From DASQYE01 sp036389315 (GTDB lineage Bacteria; Acidobacteriota; Blastocatellia; Pyrinomonadales; Pyrinomonadaceae): DNA of 64,000 nucleotides. Position 1 is the stretch's first letter. The number at the start of each line of letters is the position of its first letter. The notes under the pieces were generated by a model. The model made no database searches and had not been told where the DNA came from. It saw only the letters and a program-made list of their open reading frames with translations. Positions 59,916 through 64,000 of this stretch are shown piece after piece. A program made the position numbers and the translations under genes. The stretch covers positions 246,214-310,213 of the forward strand of contig DASVQF010000029.1 of assembly GCA_036389315.1 (NCBI GenBank), read 5' to 3'.

Positions 59916-60220
59916 AATCTACGAGCCCCACACAGACCTCATCAAACGACCCTCAAAGCTCAGCCCTGCGGCCAAAGCCCTTGCGCACATGGGCCCATCC
60001 TCGCGGAGATGAATCGCACGGCATTGTAACCGGCCTCAGACCAGGTGCGCCAGATTGGCTTATGCTCTTGAGCAATGAAAGAAGCCGAAGGCTGCGAGGT
60101 GGCCCCTCCGCTCGCTTTTCAATTGACAACCCGCACCGCGCAGGAATAATTTAGCGCGCGCCGTCCTCTTCCTTTTTCAAAATTCTGCGGAAGCTGAAGA
60201 CGCAGGGAGTAGTGACCGAG

Positions 60221-62953
60221 ATGGCTCAAGCGGTTTTCACCCGACCGCTCTTCTTCCCTTACCCGCTGGCGCTTCTTGCCCTCTCCCTGGCAGGCGGCAT
60301 CGCTGCCGCGCGGCTCCCTGGGCTCTCCTTTGTCCTGACTCTCTCGGCTGGCGCTCTCTGTTCGGCGCTGGCCCTTCTCTGCTTCGTGCGGAGACGAACG
60401 GGCGCGGCGACTCTATTGCTGACGCTGGCTTTCTTCTGCTTGGGCGCTCTGCTCTACGGCGTCGAGAAGCGCGGCGTCAAGGCCAATCGCGTCGAGAGGT
60501 TGTTCGAGGACGGTACTATCGCTTCGGGCGACGCGGTCGAGATCGAAGGCATCATGGAGAGCCCGCCGGAGAGCGCGCCGGGAAGCTTTTATCTCACGCT
60601 GAGAGTGGAAAAGATCAGGTTCAGGGAGCGTGAGCGCGAGGCTTCGGGGAGCGTCCGTCTCGCGGCGACCGTCTCGGATGTCGAAACGCGCGAGGAGTAT
60701 GAAGCGTTGGAACTGCGTTACGGCGCACGCTTGCGCGTGTTGACTGCGCTCAATCGCGCCGAGAAGTTTCGCAACCCCGGCGTCTCTTCTTTGACGGAAT
60801 ATCTGGAACAGCGCGGGCTGGACGGGACGGGCGCGATCAAAAGCCCGCTGCTCATAGAGCGCCTGGATGACGAGCGCGTTCTGCTGCCACTCTACTGGCT
60901 GTACGAATGGCGGCGGCGTCTTCTCATGGAGATCGGGACGAGATTTTCCACGGAGACGAGTGGTGTGCTGGCGGCCGCCCTGCTCGGCAATCGTTACGGG
61001 CTTTCGCGCGGAGCGGCGGAGCGGTTTCGCGCGGGCGGTACGTTTCACGTGCTGGTCATCAGCGGCTTGCATATAACTTTCATCGGCGGCCTGATGATGT
61101 GGCTGGCGCGGCGGCTCTTGCGTGGGCGCGTGTGGCAGTTTCTTCTCTCGACGATCTTTCTCTGGGCCTATGCCGTGGCTGTGGGCGCGGAGGCTTCCGT
61201 GGTGCGGGCGGCGCTGATGTTTACAATGCTCGGGCTCGGGCCGGTGCTCGGGCGACGGGCCACCGGCCTCAACGCGCTCGGCTGTGCGGGGCTCTGCCTG
61301 CTGGTGTGGCGTCCGAGCGAGCTGTTCGATCCCTCTTTTCAGTTGACGTTTCTCTCCGTGCTGATGATCGTCTGCGTGGCCTGGCCGCTCCTGCGAAGAT
61401 TGGAAGAGACGGGCCGTTGGCGTCCGACGCTCGCCACGCCGTACCCGCCGCTTGGGCCAAGATGGTGGCGCACGCTGGGCGAGACGCTCTTTTGGAGCGA
61501 GCGCGAGTGGCGGCGAGAGGCTGCGGGCGCGCCCTTTCACTATCGCCTCTTCAAGAGCGAGTGGGGCGCGCGGCTGGAAAGATTTCATGTGCAGCGCGCG
61601 TTGCGTTACACGGTGGCTGCGATTGTGGTTTCGGCGAGCGTGCAACTGGGACTGCTGCCGCTCCTGGTGCTCTACTTTCATCGCCTGTCGCTCGCCTCCC
61701 TGATCTTGAACATAGTGGTCGGCGCATTGATGGCCGCGCTCTCTGTGCTCTCGCTTGCGGCCGTCGCCTTGTCGCAACTGAGCGCGGGGCTGGCCGCGCC
61801 CTTCATACAACTGGCCGAGTGGGCCAACTGGCTGATGGTTCATAGCGTCGATCCGTTCACGCGCATGAAAGCAGCATCCATCCGGCTGCCTGAGTATGCC
61901 GGGTGGAGCGCAGTGCTCTACTCGCTCTATTATCTGCCGCTCGCGTTTCTGGTCTTCGAGCTCGGGCGATGGAGACCGCTGCGGCCGCCCGTCCTGGATG
62001 ATGAGAGTGCTGCTGTCAGGCGCAAGGCTAGACGCGTGGCCGCGATTGCGCTCGCCACCTTGCTCGTCCTCATCGTGGCCCATCCCTTGAGCGCCGGAAG
62101 GCCCGACGGAAGATTGCGCGTCGATTTCCTTGATGTCGGCCAGGGCGATGCCGCGCTTGTCACCATGCCCGACGGGACAACTCTTTTGATCGACGGCGGC
62201 GGCCGCCCTTCCTTTGCGCGAGCCTCTTCAGTCGGGGCGAGCTACGGGGCGGAGCCCTTCGAGCGCGACGGGCGCAGCATAGGCGAAGCGGTCGTCTCCG
62301 AATACTTATGGTGGCGCGGCCTAGACCATGTCGATTACATTCTGGCGACGCATTCGGACGCCGATCATATGGACGGCCTGAATGACGTGGCGCGCAGTTT
62401 CAGGGTGCGGGCAGCATTCGTCGCACGCGCCCCGCGCGGAGACGCCGAGTACGCGCGCTTTGCCGCGACGATGCAGGAGGAGGGCGTGGACACGTTCCTT
62501 CTAGGTCGCGGCGACCGTCTGCGCTTCGGCGCAGTCGAAGGCCAGGTGCTCTGGCCCATACGGGACGAGAGCACAGACGCGCCCTCTGGCAACGACAACT
62601 CAGTAGTGCTGCGGCTGCGCTTCGGTGAAAGGACGTTTCTCTTCACGGGGGACATCGAGCGCAACGCCGAAGCAGCGCTCCTCGCTGCGCGCGAGCAGCT
62701 CGCAAGCAATGTCGTCAAGGTCGCACATCACGGCAGCAAGACCTCTTCCACAGAAGAGTTCGTCCGGGCCACACGTCCCACGCTCGCCGTCATCTGCGTC
62801 GGCCTCACCTCACCCTTCGGCCATCCCCGCCCGGAAGTCATCGAGCGCTGGCAGAGCGCGGGCGCGCAAGTGTTGACGACAGGCCGCAGTGGCACTATCA
62901 CCGTCAGCACTGACGGACGTGACTTGAGCGTGGAAACTTTCGTCAGGCAATAA
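60221..62953 (+). CDS. comEC: DNA internalization competence protein ComEC/Rec2
   Basis: A 910-residue protein. N-terminal DUF4131-like part with OB-fold (about 90-190), the ComEC transmembrane domain (about 235-600, FRAGGTFHVLVISGLHITFI, RAALMFTMLG) and the C-terminal metallo-beta-lactamase domain (about 625-905: DFLDVGQGDAALV, ATHSDADHMDGL, VKVAHHGSKTSS). It forms the inner-membrane channel for single-stranded DNA in natural transformation; the type IV pilus genes in the window would supply the uptake machine. ATG 60221 follows AGGGAG; a GTG 9 bp earlier is possible. Confidence 0.95.
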   Translation: MAQAVFTRPLFFPYPLALLALSLAGGIAAARLPGLSFVLTLSAGALCSALALLCFVRRRTGAATLLLTLAFFCLGALLYGVEKRGVKANRVERLFEDGTIASGDAVEIEGIMESPPESAPGSFYLTLRVEKIRFREREREASGSVRLAATVSDVETREEYEALELRYGARLRVLTALNRAEKFRNPGVSSLTEYLEQRGLDGTGAIKSPLLIERLDDERVLLPLYWLYEWRRRLLMEIGTRFSTETSGVLAAALLGNRYGLSRGAAERFRAGGTFHVLVISGLHITFIGGLMMWLARRLLRGRVWQFLLSTIFLWAYAVAVGAEASVVRAALMFTMLGLGPVLGRRATGLNALGCAGLCLLVWRPSELFDPSFQLTFLSVLMIVCVAWPLLRRLEETGRWRPTLATPYPPLGPRWWRTLGETLFWSEREWRREAAGAPFHYRLFKSEWGARLERFHVQRALRYTVAAIVVSASVQLGLLPLLVLYFHRLSLASLILNIVVGALMAALSVLSLAAVALSQLSAGLAAPFIQLAEWANWLMVHSVDPFTRMKAASIRLPEYAGWSAVLYSLYYLPLAFLVFELGRWRPLRPPVLDDESAAVRRKARRVAAIALATLLVLIVAHPLSAGRPDGRLRVDFLDVGQGDAALVTMPDGTTLLIDGGGRPSFARASSVGASYGAEPFERDGRSIGEAVVSEYLWWRGLDHVDYILATHSDADHMDGLNDVARSFRVRAAFVARAPRGDAEYARFAATMQEEGVDTFLLGRGDRLRFGAVEGQVLWPIRDESTDAPSGNDNSVVLRLRFGERTFLFTGDIERNAEAALLAAREQLASNVVKVAHHGSKTSSTEEFVRATRPTLAVICVGLTSPFGHPRPEVIERWQSAGAQVLTTGRSGTITVSTDGRDLSVETFVRQ

Positions 62954-63028
62954 AGAAGATTGAGCCCTATGGAGAACTTCTCCCGGCTCATCACTCGCCA
63001 CTGCCTTCTCGTATCTTCTTGACTGATC

Positions 63029-63044
63029 TGGCATGTCTCTTGCA
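63029..63044 (+). promoter_or_regulatory. Sigma-54-like promoter of pilin 1
   Basis: TGGCAT-N5-TTGCA has the GG and GC of the -24/-12 elements at the right 10-nt distance. It lies 75 bp before the pilin start. RpoN control of pilin genes is known in other bacteria. Confidence 0.6.
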
Positions 63045-63118
63045 GTGCGGCTCAGGGATGTCCGTTTGGTTTCGCAGGGCATTCTCTTTTTAGAACGCAC
63101 GCGGAAGTGATTTTCTAT

Positions 63119-63559
63119 ATGAATCCTCCAGGTAAATCACAAAGAGGCTTCTCGCTCATAGAGCTGTTGATAGTCGTCGTCATCATAGGCATCCTGGCAG
63201 CGATTGCCATCCCCCTGTTCGAGCGGGCGAAGCAGCCGGCCAATGCCGCCTCGGCCATCAATTCGCTGCGGATAATCTACACGAGCGAACTCTCGTACAA
63301 GACTTTATATGCCGTTTATGCAGACCTGTCGACGCTTTCCACAGCAGGTTATATGAACGACAGCCACCTGAGCGTCGGGCGCAAGAGCAACTACCTTTTC
63401 AGCATCGCGGTAGATGCCGACCCCTCTTTGAATTACGGCGCGACCGCCGCGCCCGTTTATGACCCGACGACTTCGAGATATTTTTTCGTCGATGCGACGG
63501 GCGTGATTCGCACAGAGGCGGGCGCGGCTGCCACCAACACGAGCGTTCCCATTGATTAA
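63119..63559 (+). CDS. Type IV pilin/prepilin (copy 1)
   Basis: A 146-residue prepilin. A short basic leader (NPPGKSQRG) ends at the prepilin peptidase site G/FSLIELLIVVVIIG, with the conserved Glu at mature position 5. The helix is followed by a globular part with YLFSIAVDADPSLNYG and YFFVDATGVIRTE. There are no Cys, so no C-terminal disulphide loop. ATG 63119 is preferred over a GTG 12 bp earlier. It may be a major or minor pilin, like the next gene. Confidence 0.88.
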   Translation: MNPPGKSQRGFSLIELLIVVVIIGILAAIAIPLFERAKQPANAASAINSLRIIYTSELSYKTLYAVYADLSTLSTAGYMNDSHLSVGRKSNYLFSIAVDADPSLNYGATAAPVYDPTTSRYFFVDATGVIRTEAGAAATNTSVPID

Positions 63560-63731
63560 TTCTCCCCTCTCTCCCCGCTTCACAATGTTTGACGGAAAGC
63601 GTCACCGGTTGGCTGACGGAATTTGTCAGTTGCCAAGCTTTGCCACCGTCTGCCCCTCCCTCAGGAGCCCTTTTTCTCCCCTTCTATTGAAAATAGAGGG
63701 GAATTCACCGAGCCCGGCGGAGCGCGAGGCG

Positions 63732-63746
63732 TGGCACAAGGTTTGT
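63732..63746 (+). promoter_or_regulatory. Sigma-54-like promoter of pilin 2
   Basis: TGGCAC-N5-TTGT has the -24 GG and, at 10 nt, GT in place of GC. It lies 116 bp before the second pilin start. Two small hairpins precede it (TGACG...CGTCA near 63589-63603 and CTGAC...GTCAG near 63613-63629). The rest of 63560-63861 is non-coding. Confidence 0.5.
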
Positions 63747-63861
63747 TAAGCCAGTCCCCGACACATCGCGCGCAGCGCGGCACGCGAGCCTGAGATGCCC
63801 CGTCCGATGGCGCGAGAAATACTCAACACTATCACCCTTGAATAAGGAGCTATCGAAAGAA

Positions 63862-64000
63862 ATGGAAAAGATGAAAGGCCAAAAAGGCTTCTCCCTGATC
63901 GAACTTCTGATCGTCGTCGCGATCATCGGCATCATCGCCGCCATCGCTATCCCCAATCTGCTCGCTTCGCGCCGCGCTGCTAACGAAGGCTCTGCTCAGT
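63862..64000 (+). CDS. pilA: Type IV pilin PilA-like (copy 2, partial)
   Basis: Only the first 46 residues are in the window; the gene continues past the right edge. The leader MEKMKGQKG ends at G/FSLIELLIVVAIIG, followed by IAAIAIPNLLASRRAANEGS, a classical pilin helix and its exit. AAGGAG precedes ATG 63862 by about 12 bp; ATG 63871 is also possible. Differs from copy 1 in the helix exit (IPNLLASRRA versus IPLFERAKQP). Confidence 0.9.
   Translation, partial: MEKMKGQKGFSLIELLIVVAIIGIIAAIAIPNLLASRRAANEGSAQ

Noticed and set aside
60413..62083. Long minus-strand open frame opposite comEC (about 556 codons)
   Set aside because: Composition is His/Gln/Arg-rich without hydrophobic core or family motif, and comEC on the other strand has all its domains. 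Such antisense frames are common in GC-rich genes.

Overview
GC-rich bacterial chromosome. The gene set (DUF1800/DUF1501 pair, several secreted M28 peptidases, PilB-PilT-PilC cluster, many small acidic or basic proteins of unknown function) and the protein style suggest an Acidobacteriota member, perhaps of the Blastocatellia/Pyrinomonadaceae type. This is inferred from protein resemblance only; there is no rRNA in the window. I saw no tRNA, rRNA or CRISPR array.

The left half (about 1-33.2 kb) is a stress and ion-homeostasis island. It holds a KhtT-type antiporter subunit, pirin, TerC, a TRIC channel, five tandem-domain universal stress proteins, two Rnk/GreA-like proteins, an M50 protease with CBS domains, a P2-type cation ATPase coupled to an MreB-like protein, a histidine kinase with a LuxR-type response regulator, glutamate dehydrogenase, GrpE, a Vms1/baeRF-type protein and a Ca2+/H+ exchanger. 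The parts list strongly recalls the mycobacterial DosR dormancy regulon. Five promoter regions in the island carry the same bipartite element: two palindromic GTGttaaCAC-like half-sites separated by exactly 17 nt, with a TAnnnT -10 box 33-35 bp (centre to centre) beyond the gene-proximal half. One of them lies in front of the kinase-regulator operon, so an autoregulated two-component regulon is the best hypothesis, and it is the main discovery of this window.

Inside the island, 3.4-6.5 kb is a patch of gene decay: an esterase-type lipoprotein, an NADPH-FMN reductase, a DHA2-type efflux pump and a SnoaL-like protein are all broken, while their neighbours are intact. Other wreckage is an SDR tail fused to a foreign N-terminus (10.4 kb), a MarC tail (26.8 kb) and an IS110-type transposase tail. 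The transposase tail lies in a 659-bp segment bounded by perfect 24-bp inverted repeats (33.3-33.9 kb), which marks the boundary to the right half.

The right half (34-64 kb) looks like ordinary chromosome. It contains pilB-(Arg-rich protein)-pilT-pilC; a TPR protein; queC-queE; an ECF-like sigma factor with a zinc-finger anti-sigma candidate; M28 peptidase; DUF1800-DUF1501; a beta-propeller protein; a cyclase; a second M28 peptidase; a dienelactone-hydrolase-like protein; birA-coaX-unknown-rlmD; PilZ; phosphatidylcholine synthase-like; comEC; and two type IV pilins, each behind a sigma-54-like promoter. Many intergenic gaps carry hairpins built from GGATGA/TCATCC repeats, some of which supply the stop codon of the upstream gene.
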